From contig NZ_RCUV01000007.1 in the NCBI RefSeq assembly GCF_003667545.1, positions 62,001-126,000 of the forward strand: DNA of 64,000 nt, given 5' to 3'. The DNA is from Mycetocola manganoxydans (lineage in GTDB: Bacteria; Actinomycetota; Actinomycetes; Actinomycetales; Microbacteriaceae). Position 1 is the stretch's first letter, and each line of letters starts with the position of its first letter. The notes below the pieces were generated by a model, which saw only the letters and a list, made by a program, of their open reading frames with translations, made no database searches and was not told the DNA's origin. Position numbers and translations under genes: made by a program. Shown here in pieces: positions 54,810 to 63,049 of the stretch.

Positions 54810-57293
54810 ATGGTGAATAAAAATTCAGACAGCAACCCCGACCAGCCGACCGACGCTCACGCGGAGGAGGCAACGGCACTGAACGACGGCGCCCAGCCGA
54901 CCGAGCAGCAGGACGAGACGACCGAGTCGTCGACGAGCGCGGAAAGCACGACAGCGGATGCCACGGCACCGACCGTGCCGGCGGCTCCCGTTTTCACCGG
55001 AGCACCGACGACCGCCCTGTTCTTCCAGGCGCCCGACGTCAAACCGTTGCCGCCGCGGCCGAACGACGACTTCGACGATGATGACGACGACGAGGACGAG
55101 CAGTCCACCGTCCGACGTCGCGCACGTCGCCGCTCGAATGACGACAGGCGTGGAGGGCAGAACGACCCGGCCAACACCGTCGTCAAGGTCCGCCAGCCCC
55201 GCGAACCGCGCGAGGTCGAGCAGATCACCGAGCCTCAGCGCATCAAGGGTTCCACCCGCCTCGAGGCGAAGAAACAGCGCCGTCGTGACGGTCGTGATGC
55301 CGGCCGCCGTCGTCCCGTCGTCACGGAAGCCGAGTTCCTCGCCCGTCGTGAGTCCGTCGACCGCAAGATGGTCGTCCGCTCGAAGAACGGCCGCATCCAG
55401 ATCGGTGTCCTCGAGGACGGCGTCCTCGTCGAGCACTACGTCGCGCGCAACCAGGAAGCGTCGCTCATCGGCAACGTCTACCTCGGCCGGGTGCAGAACG
55501 TGCTGCCGAGCATGGAAGCCGCGTTCGTCGACATCGGCCGTGGCCGCAACGCCGTTCTCTACTCCGGTGAGGTCGACTGGGATGCCGCTGAAACGGGTAA
55601 CCAGCCCCGCCGGATCGAACTGGCACTGAAGCCGGGCGACCGCGTTCTCGTCCAGGTCACCAAGGACCCGATCGGTCACAAGGGGGCACGGCTCACGAGC
55701 CAGGTTTCGCTTCCCGGTCGTTACCTCGTCTACGTTCCCAACGGATCGATGAACGGTATCTCCCGCAAGCTTCCGGACACCGAGCGCGCCCGTCTGAAGA
55801 AGATCCTCAAAGAGGTCCTCCCCGACAACGTCGGCGTCATCGTGCGCACGGCCGCCGAGGGCGCAACCGAAGAGCAGCTCACGCTCGACGTGAACCGCCT
55901 CATTAGCCAGTGGGCAGAGATCTCCCGTCAGGTCGAGAGCGTCCAGGCGCCGGCGCTGCTGCACTCGGAGCCCGACCTGCTCATCAAGATCGTCCGGGAT
56001 GTCTTCAACGAGGACTTCCAGAAGATGCTCATCGCCGGCGACGACGCCCAGGAAGTCATCGAAAGCTACCTCCGCGGGGTTGCCCCGGATCTCCTCGAGC
56101 GCGTCGAGCGTTACGAGGGAACCAAGGATGCCTTCGACGAGTACCGGATCACGGAGCAGATCGAGAAGGCGCTCGACCGCAAGGTCTGGCTCCCGTCCGG
56201 TGGCTCGCTCGTGATCGACCGTACCGAGGCCATGACCGTCGTCGACGTCAACACCGGCAAGTTCGTCGGCTCGGGTGGAAACCTCGAAGAGACCGTCACC
56301 AAGAACAACCTCGAATCCGCCGAGGAGATCGTTCGCCAGCTCCGGCTGCGTGACATCGGCGGCATCATCGTCGTCGACTTCATCGACATGGTCCTCGAGT
56401 CTAACCGCGACCTCGTGCTCCGCCGTCTGATCGAGTGCCTCAGCCGCGACCGGACCAAGCACCAGGTCGCCGAGGTCACATCACTCGGACTTGTCCAGAT
56501 GACCCGCAAGAAGCTGGGTCTCGGCCTGCTCGAGTCGTTCAGCGAGCCGTGTGATGTCTGTGCCGGGCGCGGCGTGGTCGTGCACCACGACCCGATCGTC
56601 AAGCACCGCCAGAGCCCGCAGCCGGAGACCAAGCGTCGTGGCAAGGGATCGAACGGCAGCGACCGCAGTTCCGGTGGAAACGGGAACGGCAACGGAAGCG
56701 GCAACGCCAGCTCCGCACCGAAGGCGTCAACGCACGCCATCACCGACGACGCCAAGAATGCCCTCGCGAAGATCGCGGCATCCACGATTGCTCACCACAC
56801 CGATGAGGAAGCCCCGGTCGAAGCGCCGGTGGCCGAGTCTTCGGAGCGGCGGAACGAACCCCGCGGCGAGCAGAACGAGTCGCGGAACGACCGGAACGAC
56901 CAGCGCGGTGACCGCAACGAATCGCGTGGCAACCGCAACGAGTCGCGCAGCGAGCGGAACGAGCGTCGGAACGGCCGCGGGCGTGGGCAGAAGCAGCCGC
57001 AGCAGGACGCCGAGCAGGCCCCGGCCGCAGAACGTGTCGCGGCAGCACCGGCGCAGACGTCGGCCGAGGCACCGTCTCTTGCCATCCTCGACATTCCGAT
57101 CGAGCCCGCTCGTCAGCCCCAGCGGGTCGACGCTCGCGCCGCGGAGGACCTGCTCGGCTCCGTGCTCGACGCGCTGCCGGAACCGAAGGAACCCGGAAAA
57201 GGCCGTGCCCGTCGCCGCCGAGTGACGACCGCCGCTCTCACCGGCACCCCGGTCGCGCACGACGCCGATCCAGCGACGGCGCAGGGGGAGTAG
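54810..57293 (+). CDS. rne: Ribonuclease E/G
   Basis: An 827-residue endoribonuclease for mRNA decay and rRNA processing. An acidic disordered N-terminus (about 1-120, Asp run near 90) and a basic linker precede the S1 domain (about 195-290: GNVYLGRVQNVLPSMEAAFVDIGRGRNAVLY) and the catalytic core, with VVDVNTGKFVG and DFIDM as metal site and CDVCAGRG as zinc link. The C-terminal third is disordered with Arg-Asn-Glu repeats (about 680-730). The catalytic core is central, as in mycobacterial RNase E. ATG 54810 is preferred to one at 54792 because GAGGAG precedes it. Confidence 0.95.
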   Translation: MVNKNSDSNPDQPTDAHAEEATALNDGAQPTEQQDETTESSTSAESTTADATAPTVPAAPVFTGAPTTALFFQAPDVKPLPPRPNDDFDDDDDDEDEQSTVRRRARRRSNDDRRGGQNDPANTVVKVRQPREPREVEQITEPQRIKGSTRLEAKKQRRRDGRDAGRRRPVVTEAEFLARRESVDRKMVVRSKNGRIQIGVLEDGVLVEHYVARNQEASLIGNVYLGRVQNVLPSMEAAFVDIGRGRNAVLYSGEVDWDAAETGNQPRRIELALKPGDRVLVQVTKDPIGHKGARLTSQVSLPGRYLVYVPNGSMNGISRKLPDTERARLKKILKEVLPDNVGVIVRTAAEGATEEQLTLDVNRLISQWAEISRQVESVQAPALLHSEPDLLIKIVRDVFNEDFQKMLIAGDDAQEVIESYLRGVAPDLLERVERYEGTKDAFDEYRITEQIEKALDRKVWLPSGGSLVIDRTEAMTVVDVNTGKFVGSGGNLEETVTKNNLESAEEIVRQLRLRDIGGIIVVDFIDMVLESNRDLVLRRLIECLSRDRTKHQVAEVTSLGLVQMTRKKLGLGLLESFSEPCDVCAGRGVVVHHDPIVKHRQSPQPETKRRGKGSNGSDRSSGGNGNGNGSGNASSAPKASTHAITDDAKNALAKIAASTIAHHTDEEAPVEAPVAESSERRNEPRGEQNESRNDRNDQRGDRNESRGNRNESRSERNERRNGRGRGQKQPQQDAEQAPAAERVAAAPAQTSAEAPSLAILDIPIEPARQPQRVDARAAEDLLGSVLDALPEPKEPGKGRARRRRVTTAALTGTPVAHDADPATAQGE

Positions 57294-57298
57294 CAGAA

Positions 57299-57601
57299 CT
57301 AGGAACGGCGACTGTCCCCGGGGGGCAGTCGCCGTTCTGCACGTTCACGTGCAGTGATCCTCAACCCGCTGCCGATCAGCCGGCGCACGAGCTCGTGTCC
57401 GTCGACGGGCACAGCCCCGGTGGCAACCAGGCTGTCGTAGCGCGACGCGGGGACGTCGTAATGGTCAAGGTCGAAGCTGCGCCGCGGGACGTCGTTTCCG
57501 GCAGCGAAATCGTGGAGTTCGTCGAGGGACACATCACTGATCAGGTGGCTCCAGAGCGTGTCGTGGGCAGGCCAGCGCGGAGGATCGATAAGGATGGCCA
57601 T
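57299..57601 (-). CDS. DUF4031 domain-containing protein
   Basis: A 100-residue protein of the DUF4031 family: MAILIDPPRWPAHDTLWSHLISD at the start, then ELHDFAAGNDVPRRSFDLDHYDVP and Tyr-Asp-Ser-Leu, ending in a basic tail. Function is unknown, although its His/Asp pattern suggests metal binding. TAGAAT lies 6 nt before the ATG, so the message should be leaderless. The final codons coincide with the rne terminator hairpin. Confidence 0.88.
   Translation of the reverse strand: MAILIDPPRWPAHDTLWSHLISDVSLDELHDFAAGNDVPRRSFDLDHYDVPASRYDSLVATGAVPVDGHELVRRLIGSGLRITARERAERRLPPGDSRRS
57303..57337 (+). terminator. Terminator of rne inside the DUF4031 gene
   Basis: Perfect 12-bp arms GAACGGCGACTG and CAGTCGCCGTTC enclose an 11-nt C/G-rich loop, 10 bp after the rne stop. 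The hairpin is also coding sequence for the end of the convergent DUF4031 gene. Confidence 0.7.
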
Positions 57602-57607
57602 GGGAGA

Positions 57608-57613
57608 ATTCTA
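57608..57613 (-). promoter_or_regulatory. -10 box of the DUF4031 gene, leaderless
   Basis: TAGAAT on the minus strand, 6 nt before the ATG at 57601. Confidence 0.55.
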
Positions 57614-57641
57614 GGAAGCCGCGACACGGCATCCGTTGCAT

Positions 57642-57823
57642 TTGTGGGATTGGGTGCGATGAAGTAAAGTTTCCTGTTGGTGCACGTTGGCTTATCACCC
57701 CGTTTGCCCATGGTTTTCTGTCAGCTTGACCTCCCTTCCCGCTGGGGTCTACCGCACAGTGAATTTTCCTTTGACAGATTGAGCTCGGAGCGAATGAGCT
57801 CCCCAGAGAAGTAGGTACGAGAA
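57642..57823 (+). promoter_or_regulatory. Promoter and leader of rplU-rpmA
   Basis: TTGTGG (57642-57647) and TAAAGT (57665-57670) are 17 bp apart and would give a leader of about 147 nt. A GAGCTC/GAGCTC pair (57781-57800) can fold a small hairpin near the ribosome site AGGTACGAG. A leader bound by L21 is known in other bacteria; I cannot confirm one here. TTGACA at 57771 lacks a matching -10. Confidence 0.45.
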
Positions 57824-58132
57824 GTGGTTTACGCAGTAGTGCGCGCCGGTGGTCGGCAGGAAAAGGTAGAGGTCGGCACCATCGTGACGATGGACCGGGT
57901 CAAGAACATCAAGAACGGCAAGGTCGAACTGGCCGCTGTTCTGCTCGTCGACGGTGACAACATCACCACCGACCAGGACGCTCTCGCCAAGGTCAAGGTC
58001 ACCGCTGAGTTCCTCGAGAACCTCCGCGGCCCCAAGATCCACATCCAGAAGTTCAAGAACAAGACCGGTTACAAGAAGCGTCAGGGGCACCGTCAGGAGC
58101 TCACGCGCGTCAAGATCACCGGCATCAAGTAG
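57824..58132 (+). CDS. rplU: 50S ribosomal protein L21
   Basis: A 102-residue L21 with GTG start. [17 protein letters not shown] opens the protein, [40 protein letters not shown] closes it as in all bacterial L21. It binds 23S rRNA. rpmA lies 19 bp downstream with GAGGGAG between them, the standard rplU-rpmA-obg arrangement. Confidence 0.98.
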   Translation: MVYAVVRAGGRQEKVEVGTIVTMDRVKNIKNGKVELAAVLLVDGDNITTDQDALAKVKVTAEFLENLRGPKIHIQKFKNKTGYKKRQGHRQELTRVKITGIK

Positions 58133-58151
58133 AGCCTGAGGGAGAACAGAC

Positions 58152-58412
58152 ATGGCACACAAAAAGGGCGCGAGTTCCACTCGCAACGGTCGTGACTCGA
58201 ACGCACAGCGCCTCGGCGTGAAGCGCTTCGGTGGTCAGGTCGTCTCGGCTGGCGAGATCATCGTCCGCCAGCGCGGCACCCACTTCCACCCCGGCGTCAA
58301 CGTCGGACGCGGTGGAGATGACACCCTCTTCGCTCTCTCGGCCGGTTCGGTCGAGTTCGGCGCCAAGGGCGGCCGCAAGGTCATCAACATTGTGACGGCA
58401 GCCGCCGAATAG
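58152..58412 (+). CDS. rpmA: 50S ribosomal protein L27
   Basis: An 86-residue L27. It starts with Met-Ala-His-Lys-Lys-Gly, so there is no cleaved N-terminal extension of the Firmicute kind. [22 protein letters not shown] and [21 protein letters not shown] are diagnostic. L27 reaches the peptidyl transferase centre. It is co-transcribed with rplU and followed by a hairpin before obgE. Confidence 0.98.
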   Translation: MAHKKGASSTRNGRDSNAQRLGVKRFGGQVVSAGEIIVRQRGTHFHPGVNVGRGGDDTLFALSAGSVEFGAKGGRKVINIVTAAAE

Positions 58413-58428
58413 GCATCCGTTGGTTTCA

Positions 58429-58465
58429 ACTCAGGGGCGAGCTTCGGCTCGTCCCTGAGTCGTTT
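58429..58465 (+). terminator. Hairpin between rpmA and obgE
   Basis: Arms ACTCAGGGGCGAGC and GCTCGTCCCTGAGT (one G-T) around TTCG, then CGTTTA. With this weak T-run it may only reduce read-through into obgE. Confidence 0.7.
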
Positions 58466-58508
58466 ATCCAGCGATTTTCGTGAAGTACAAGGTAATTGGA
58501 GGGCTCTC

Positions 58509-60059
58509 GTGGCCACATTCGTCGATCAGGTGACATTGCACCTGCGTGCTGGAAACGGCGGTAACGGATGTGTTTCGGTGCGCCGCGAGAAGTTCAAGCC
58601 GCTCGCTGGACCCGATGGTGGAAACGGCGGCAACGGTGGCGACATCGTCCTCGTCTCCGACGCGCAAGTCACCACGCTCCTCAACTACCACCGCTCTCCG
58701 CACCGCAGCTCGCAAAACGGTGGCCCGGGAATGGGTGACCACCGCAGTGGAACCACCGGTGAAGAACTCGAACTTCCTGTACCCGTCGGCACCGTCGTCA
58801 AGGACACGGACGGTACCGAGCTGATCGACTTCAACGAACCCGGCATGCGCTTCGTCGTGGCCCAGGGCGGCCAGGGCGGACTGGGCAACGCTGCCCTGTC
58901 CAGCACCAAGCGCAAGGCTCCCGGATTCGCTCTGCTCGGAACGCTCGGCTGGGAAGGGTCCGTCACCCTCGAGCTCAAGGTCGTCGCAGACGTCGCCCTC
59001 GTCGGGTATCCGTCGGCGGGCAAGTCGAGCCTCATCGCCGCGATGTCCGCAGCGAAACCGAAGATCGCGGACTACCCGTTCACCACGCTGCACCCGAACC
59101 TCGGTGTCGTTCAGGCTGGCGACAACCGGTACACGGTCGCTGACGTGCCAGGACTCATCGAGGGTGCCAGCGAGGGCAAGGGGCTCGGCCTCGAGTTCCT
59201 CCGCCACGTCGAGCGCTGCTCCGCGCTCGTGCATGTTCTCGACTGCGCAACGCTTGAGCCCGGTCGTGACCCGCTGAGCGACCTCGACATCATCCTGGGC
59301 GAGCTCGGGGCGTACCCCGTTCCCGAAGGACAGCTGCCGCTGCTCGAGCGCCCGCAGTTCATCGCGCTCAACAAGATCGATGTGCCGGAGGCCCGCGACC
59401 TCGCCGACATGGTGAAGCCCGAGCTCGAAGCACGCGGCTACCGCGTGTTCGAGATCTCCACGGTGAGCCACGAAGGCCTGCGCCAGCTTTCCTACGCCCT
59501 GGGTGACCTCGTCGCCACCGAGCGCGAGGCTCGCCGGGTCGAAGCAGCGGAGAAGCCACGCATCGTCATCCGCCCGAGGCCCGTCGACGAATCCAAGTTC
59601 ACCGTTACCGTAGAAGGCGGCAGCTTCGGAAACATCTACCGGGTCATGGGCGCCAAGCCCGAGCGATGGGTTCAGCAGACCGACTTCACCAACGAAGAGG
59701 CCATCGGCTTCCTGGCCGACCGGCTTGCCAAGCTCGGCGTCGAAGACGGACTGTTCAAGGCGGGCGCCGTCGGAGGGTCCACGGTCATCATCGGTCGCGA
59801 CAACGGCGTTGTCTTCGACTGGGAGCCGACGCTCACCTCGTCGGCCGAGCTCATCACCACTCCGCGTGGTCTTGACGCCCGGCTCGACGCCAACAACCGG
59901 CCGACCCGTAACCAGCGCCGTGAAGAGTACTTCGAGCGCATGGACGCGAAGACCGAAGCCCGTGCCGAACTTGTGCGTGAGCGCGAGGCCGGGATGTGGC
60001 GGGACCAGTACGAGGCTGACGAGCAGGCTGCTGCAGCAGGCGCGGACGAGGACAAGTAA
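58509..60059 (+). CDS. obgE: GTPase ObgE/CgtA
   Basis: A 516-residue Obg GTPase acting in 50S subunit assembly. The glycine-rich Obg fold spans about 1-160 ([27 protein letters not shown]). The G domain has G1 [10 protein letters not shown] (about 166), G3 DVPGLIEGA and G4 NKID. The C-terminal OCT domain (about 345-425) with [14 protein letters not shown] is the form found in actinobacteria, followed by a charged tail. Start is GTG after TTGGAGG. proB follows 3 bp later. Confidence 0.97.
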   Translation: MATFVDQVTLHLRAGNGGNGCVSVRREKFKPLAGPDGGNGGNGGDIVLVSDAQVTTLLNYHRSPHRSSQNGGPGMGDHRSGTTGEELELPVPVGTVVKDTDGTELIDFNEPGMRFVVAQGGQGGLGNAALSSTKRKAPGFALLGTLGWEGSVTLELKVVADVALVGYPSAGKSSLIAAMSAAKPKIADYPFTTLHPNLGVVQAGDNRYTVADVPGLIEGASEGKGLGLEFLRHVERCSALVHVLDCATLEPGRDPLSDLDIILGELGAYPVPEGQLPLLERPQFIALNKIDVPEARDLADMVKPELEARGYRVFEISTVSHEGLRQLSYALGDLVATEREARRVEAAEKPRIVIRPRPVDESKFTVTVEGGSFGNIYRVMGAKPERWVQQTDFTNEEAIGFLADRLAKLGVEDGLFKAGAVGGSTVIIGRDNGVVFDWEPTLTSSAELITTPRGLDARLDANNRPTRNQRREEYFERMDAKTEARAELVREREAGMWRDQYEADEQAAAAGADEDK

Positions 60060-60062
60060 GCG

Positions 60063-60851
60063 ATGGCGATCTCCGGCCGTGACGGCATCCGTTCTGCACG
60101 TCGTGTGGTCGTCAAGGTCGGTTCATCGTCGATCAGCGGCAAAAACGCCGGACAGATTGCGCACCTCGTCGACGCTCTCGCCGAGGCGCATGGTCGCGGC
60201 ACCGAGATCATCCTCGTGTCGAGCGGGGCGATCGCCATCGGGATGCCGTTCCTCGAGTTGACGTCACGGCCGACGGACCTCGCGACGCAGCAGGCTGCCG
60301 CCGCCGTCGGGCAGAACGTCCTGATTTATCGCTACCAGGACAGCCTCGACCGCTACGACATCGTCGCCGGCCAGGTTCTCCTGACAGCGAGCGATCTGGA
60401 GATCCCATCGCACCGCAGCAATGCACAGCGCGCGATGGAACGCCTGCTTGCCCTGCGGATCCTTCCCATCGTCAACGAGAACGACACGGTGGCGACCCAC
60501 GAAATTCGATTCGGAGACAACGACCGGCTCGCCGCTCTTGTTTCGATCCTCGTCGATGCGGATGCGCTCGTTCTGCTCAGCGACGTCGAAGCCCTCTACA
60601 CGCGTCCGCCGTCCGAGCCCGGTGCTGAACCGATATCGACCGTGCCTGCCGGCGACCCACTCACCGGCGTCACCTTCGGAGACATCGGTGCTGCCGGTGT
60701 CGGTACCGGGGGAGCGGCGACCAAAGTGTCGGCGGCCCGCCTTGCCGCCGATGCCGGAGCCGGCGTGCTCGTCACGTCGACCAGCCGGGTGAAGGAAGCA
60801 CTGGGCGGTGCCAACATCGGAACCTGGTTCGAACCCACGCCGCGGGGCTGA
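60063..60851 (+). CDS. proB: Glutamate 5-kinase
   Basis: A 262-residue amino-acid kinase domain that phosphorylates glutamate in the first step of proline synthesis. VVKVGSSSISG binds the phosphates, VSSGAIAIGM and NENDTVATHEIRFGDNDRLAALV are diagnostic, and GVGTGGAATKVSAARLA is the C-terminal loop. The PUA domain present in the longer E. coli form is absent. It begins 3 bp after obgE without a clear ribosome site. proA follows but has its own -10 box. Confidence 0.96.
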   Translation: MAISGRDGIRSARRVVVKVGSSSISGKNAGQIAHLVDALAEAHGRGTEIILVSSGAIAIGMPFLELTSRPTDLATQQAAAAVGQNVLIYRYQDSLDRYDIVAGQVLLTASDLEIPSHRSNAQRAMERLLALRILPIVNENDTVATHEIRFGDNDRLAALVSILVDADALVLLSDVEALYTRPPSEPGAEPISTVPAGDPLTGVTFGDIGAAGVGTGGAATKVSAARLAADAGAGVLVTSTSRVKEALGGANIGTWFEPTPRG

Positions 60852-60876
60852 CGGCGAGGCGGAGCCTGCGACCGGC

Positions 60877-60882
60877 TAAAAT
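60877..60882 (+). promoter_or_regulatory. -10 box of proA, leaderless
   Basis: TAAAAT lies 6 nt before the proA ATG. Confidence 0.6.
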
Positions 60883-60888
60883 CGGGGC

Positions 60889-62187
60889 ATGACCACAACA
60901 AGCCCGACAGTTGACGTGCCCGCGAATGATGCCGTTTCGGGCGACAGCGTGACCGCCCGGCTCGAGCGGGCCCGCGTGGCATCCCGTGCTCTCGCCACGG
61001 CGAACGGGGATGTGAAGAACGCGGCCCTCGAGGCACTTGCCGTCGGTGTCGTCGCCGCCTCCGAACGGGTGCTCGCGGCGAACACCACCGACCTCGAAAA
61101 CGGCCGTACGGCCGGCCTCGCTGACGGGCTGCTCGACCGCCTCCGACTGGACGACAGCCGGATCGCCGGCCTCGCCTCCGCAGTACGTGAGATCGCCGCG
61201 CTGACCGACCCGATCGGCCAGACCCTGCGCGGATCGAAGTTGCCGAACGGTGTCAAGATCGACCAGGTCCGGGTCCCCTTCGGCGTCGTCGGTGCCATCT
61301 ACGAGGCACGCCCCAACGTCACGATCGACATCGCCGCCCTCGCGCTCAAGAGCGGTAACGCCGTCGCCCTGCGTGGAGGCACAGCGGCCGAGAACACCAA
61401 CCGGGTTCTGATCGCCGTGATCCGGGATGCCCTCACGTCGGTCGGGCTCCCCGCCGACGCCGTGCAGACTGTCGACGACTTCGGCCGGGCAGGGGCGACG
61501 GAGCTGATGCAGGCGCGCGGCCTGGTCGACGTGCTCGTGCCGCGGGGGAGTGCCTCACTCATTCAGGCCGTCGTCACTGAATCGCGCGTACCCGTGATCG
61601 AGACCGGCGCCGGCGTCGTGCACATCTACCTCGACGAGACCGCACGCACCGACTGGGCGACCGAGATCGTGCACAACGCCAAGGTGCAGCGGCCCAGTGT
61701 CTGCAACGCGGTCGAGACGGTCCTCGTGCATCGCGCTGCCGCAGAACGGCTGTTGCCGTCCGTGCTGTCGCGCCTCGCGGCATCCGGTGTCACCATCCAC
61801 GCCGACGAGGCCGTCGCGGGGTTGTACCCCGACGTCGTCGCCGCGACCGAAGACGACTGGGCGACGGAGTACATGAGCCTCGACATCGCCGTGCGCGTCG
61901 TCGACGGCCTCGATGACGCGCTCGACCACATTCGCCGGTATTCCACCGGCCACACCGAGTCGATCGTCACCGAGGACGTAGCCGCCTCCGAGCGGTTCCT
62001 CGCCGAAGTGGACTCTGCCGTCGTCATGGTGAATGCGTCCACGCGATTCACCGACGGTGGAGAGTTCGGGTTCGGCGCCGAGGTCGGCATCTCGACCCAG
62101 AAGCTTCACGCACGAGGCCCAATGGGGGTCTCAGAACTTACCAGTACGAAGTGGATCGTGCGAGGTACCGGGCAGGTGCGGGGTTAG
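60889..62187 (+). CDS. proA: Gamma-glutamyl phosphate reductase
   Basis: A 432-residue aldehyde dehydrogenase-like enzyme, the second step of proline synthesis. The nucleophile Cys272 sits in RPSVCNAVETVLVH. GVVGAIYEARPNVTIDIAALALKSGNAVALRGG and VPRGSASLIQAV bind NADPH. The C-terminal FGFGAEVGISTQKLHARGPMGVSELTS is diagnostic. The N-terminal 20 residues are unstructured. It appears to be transcribed from its own leaderless promoter 37 bp after proB. Confidence 0.97.
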   Translation: MTTTSPTVDVPANDAVSGDSVTARLERARVASRALATANGDVKNAALEALAVGVVAASERVLAANTTDLENGRTAGLADGLLDRLRLDDSRIAGLASAVREIAALTDPIGQTLRGSKLPNGVKIDQVRVPFGVVGAIYEARPNVTIDIAALALKSGNAVALRGGTAAENTNRVLIAVIRDALTSVGLPADAVQTVDDFGRAGATELMQARGLVDVLVPRGSASLIQAVVTESRVPVIETGAGVVHIYLDETARTDWATEIVHNAKVQRPSVCNAVETVLVHRAAAERLLPSVLSRLAASGVTIHADEAVAGLYPDVVAATEDDWATEYMSLDIAVRVVDGLDDALDHIRRYSTGHTESIVTEDVAASERFLAEVDSAVVMVNASTRFTDGGEFGFGAEVGISTQKLHARGPMGVSELTSTKWIVRGTGQVRG

Positions 62188-62191
62188 TCGG

Positions 62192-62197
62192 TAGACT
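62192..62197 (+). promoter_or_regulatory. Candidate -10 box for the small membrane gene and nadD
   Basis: TAGACT, 42 nt before the ATG at 62240; no clear -35. Confidence 0.3.
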
Positions 62198-62239
62198 GGT
62201 TCAGGCGCTCCCGCGCGCAGAGTATCGAATGGAGTAAAG

Positions 62240-62443
62240 ATGTCGATTGCGACAACCCTGCTGGCCGAAGCAGTTCACCACACCGAATTGCCGATGCCCA
62301 GCTTCATGTATGGAGTGGTCGCGCTCATCGTCTTCCTTTTTCTCGGAGTCGCAACGTTCAGCTATCGTGACGTCGCCAACCGTCACGCCGGTCGCGCCGG
62401 TGCCCGTGCGCGCACCGGCTCAGGCCAGGAGACCGGCCACTAG
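62240..62443 (+). CDS. Small single-span membrane protein, 67 aa
   Basis: One hydrophobic helix (about 24-42, MYGVVALIVFLFLGVATFS) is followed by a basic Ala/Arg/Gly-rich tail; the short N-terminus carries two adjacent His residues (AVHHTELPMP). Proteins of this size and layout sit between proA and nadD in related actinobacteria, as far as I recall. Function unknown. GGAG precedes the ATG. nadD follows 6 bp after its stop, so they are co-transcribed. Confidence 0.8.
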   Translation: MSIATTLLAEAVHHTELPMPSFMYGVVALIVFLFLGVATFSYRDVANRHAGRAGARARTGSGQETGH

Positions 62444-62449
62444 CCGCGG

Positions 62450-63049
62450 ATGGCAGTCCTGCCGCGCGCGCCACGCGTTGGAGTGATGGGCGGCACGTTC
62501 GACCCCATCCACCACGGCCACCTGGTGGCGGCGAGTGAAGTCGCGCAATCCTTCGATCTCGACGAGGTCATCTTCGTGCCCACGGGGCAGCCCTGGCACA
62601 AAGAGGTTGTGACTCCTGCTGAGCATCGTTACCTGATGACGGTCATCGCGACGGCGTCTAACCCCCGCTTCATGGTGAGCCGGGTGGACGTTGACCGCAA
62701 AGGCACGACGTACACGATCGACACCCTCCGTGATATCGCCAAAGAGCGACCGGATGCCGAACTGTTCTTCATCTCGGGGGCTGATGCGATCGCTCAGATC
62801 CTGAGCTGGAAGGACGTCGACGAGCTGTGGTCGCTCGCGCACTTCGTCGCTGTGAGTCGACCGGGACACGCACTCAACATTTCGGGATTGCCGCAGCAGG
62901 ACGTAAGCTTGTTGGAAGTTCCGGCTTTGGCGATTTCGTCAACTGACTGTCGGAGCCGGGTGAGCCGGGGATTCCCGGTCTGGTATTTGGTTCCCGACGG
63001 TGTCGTTCAGTACATCACCAAACACCACTTGTATCGGAGTAATGCATGA
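62450..63049 (+). CDS. nadD: Nicotinate-nucleotide adenylyltransferase
   Basis: A 199-residue nucleotidyltransferase making nicotinate adenine dinucleotide, the substrate of Nad[14 protein letters not shown] (13-25) is the nucleotide-binding motif with its HxGH, and [20 protein letters not shown] and the later [13 protein letters not shown] (the ISSTxxR motif) are complete. Its stop overlaps the start of the next gene by 4 bp. In most actinobacteria nadD is followed by rsfS; here the unknown gene at the window edge comes first. Confidence 0.96.
   Translation: MAVLPRAPRVGVMGGTFDPIHHGHLVAASEVAQSFDLDEVIFVPTGQPWHKEVVTPAEHRYLMTVIATASNPRFMVSRVDVDRKGTTYTIDTLRDIAKERPDAELFFISGADAIAQILSWKDVDELWSLAHFVAVSRPGHALNISGLPQQDVSLLEVPALAISSTDCRSRVSRGFPVWYLVPDGVVQYITKHHLYRSNA

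Noticed and set aside
54825-56462. 545-codon minus-strand reading frame opposite rne
   Set aside because: It mirrors the codon bias of rne, has a Val/Asp/Leu-rich composition and no family features.
57771-57797. TTGACA as the rplU promoter
   Set aside because: No acceptable -10 follows at 16-18 bp, whereas TTGTGG/TAAAGT upstream has correct spacing.
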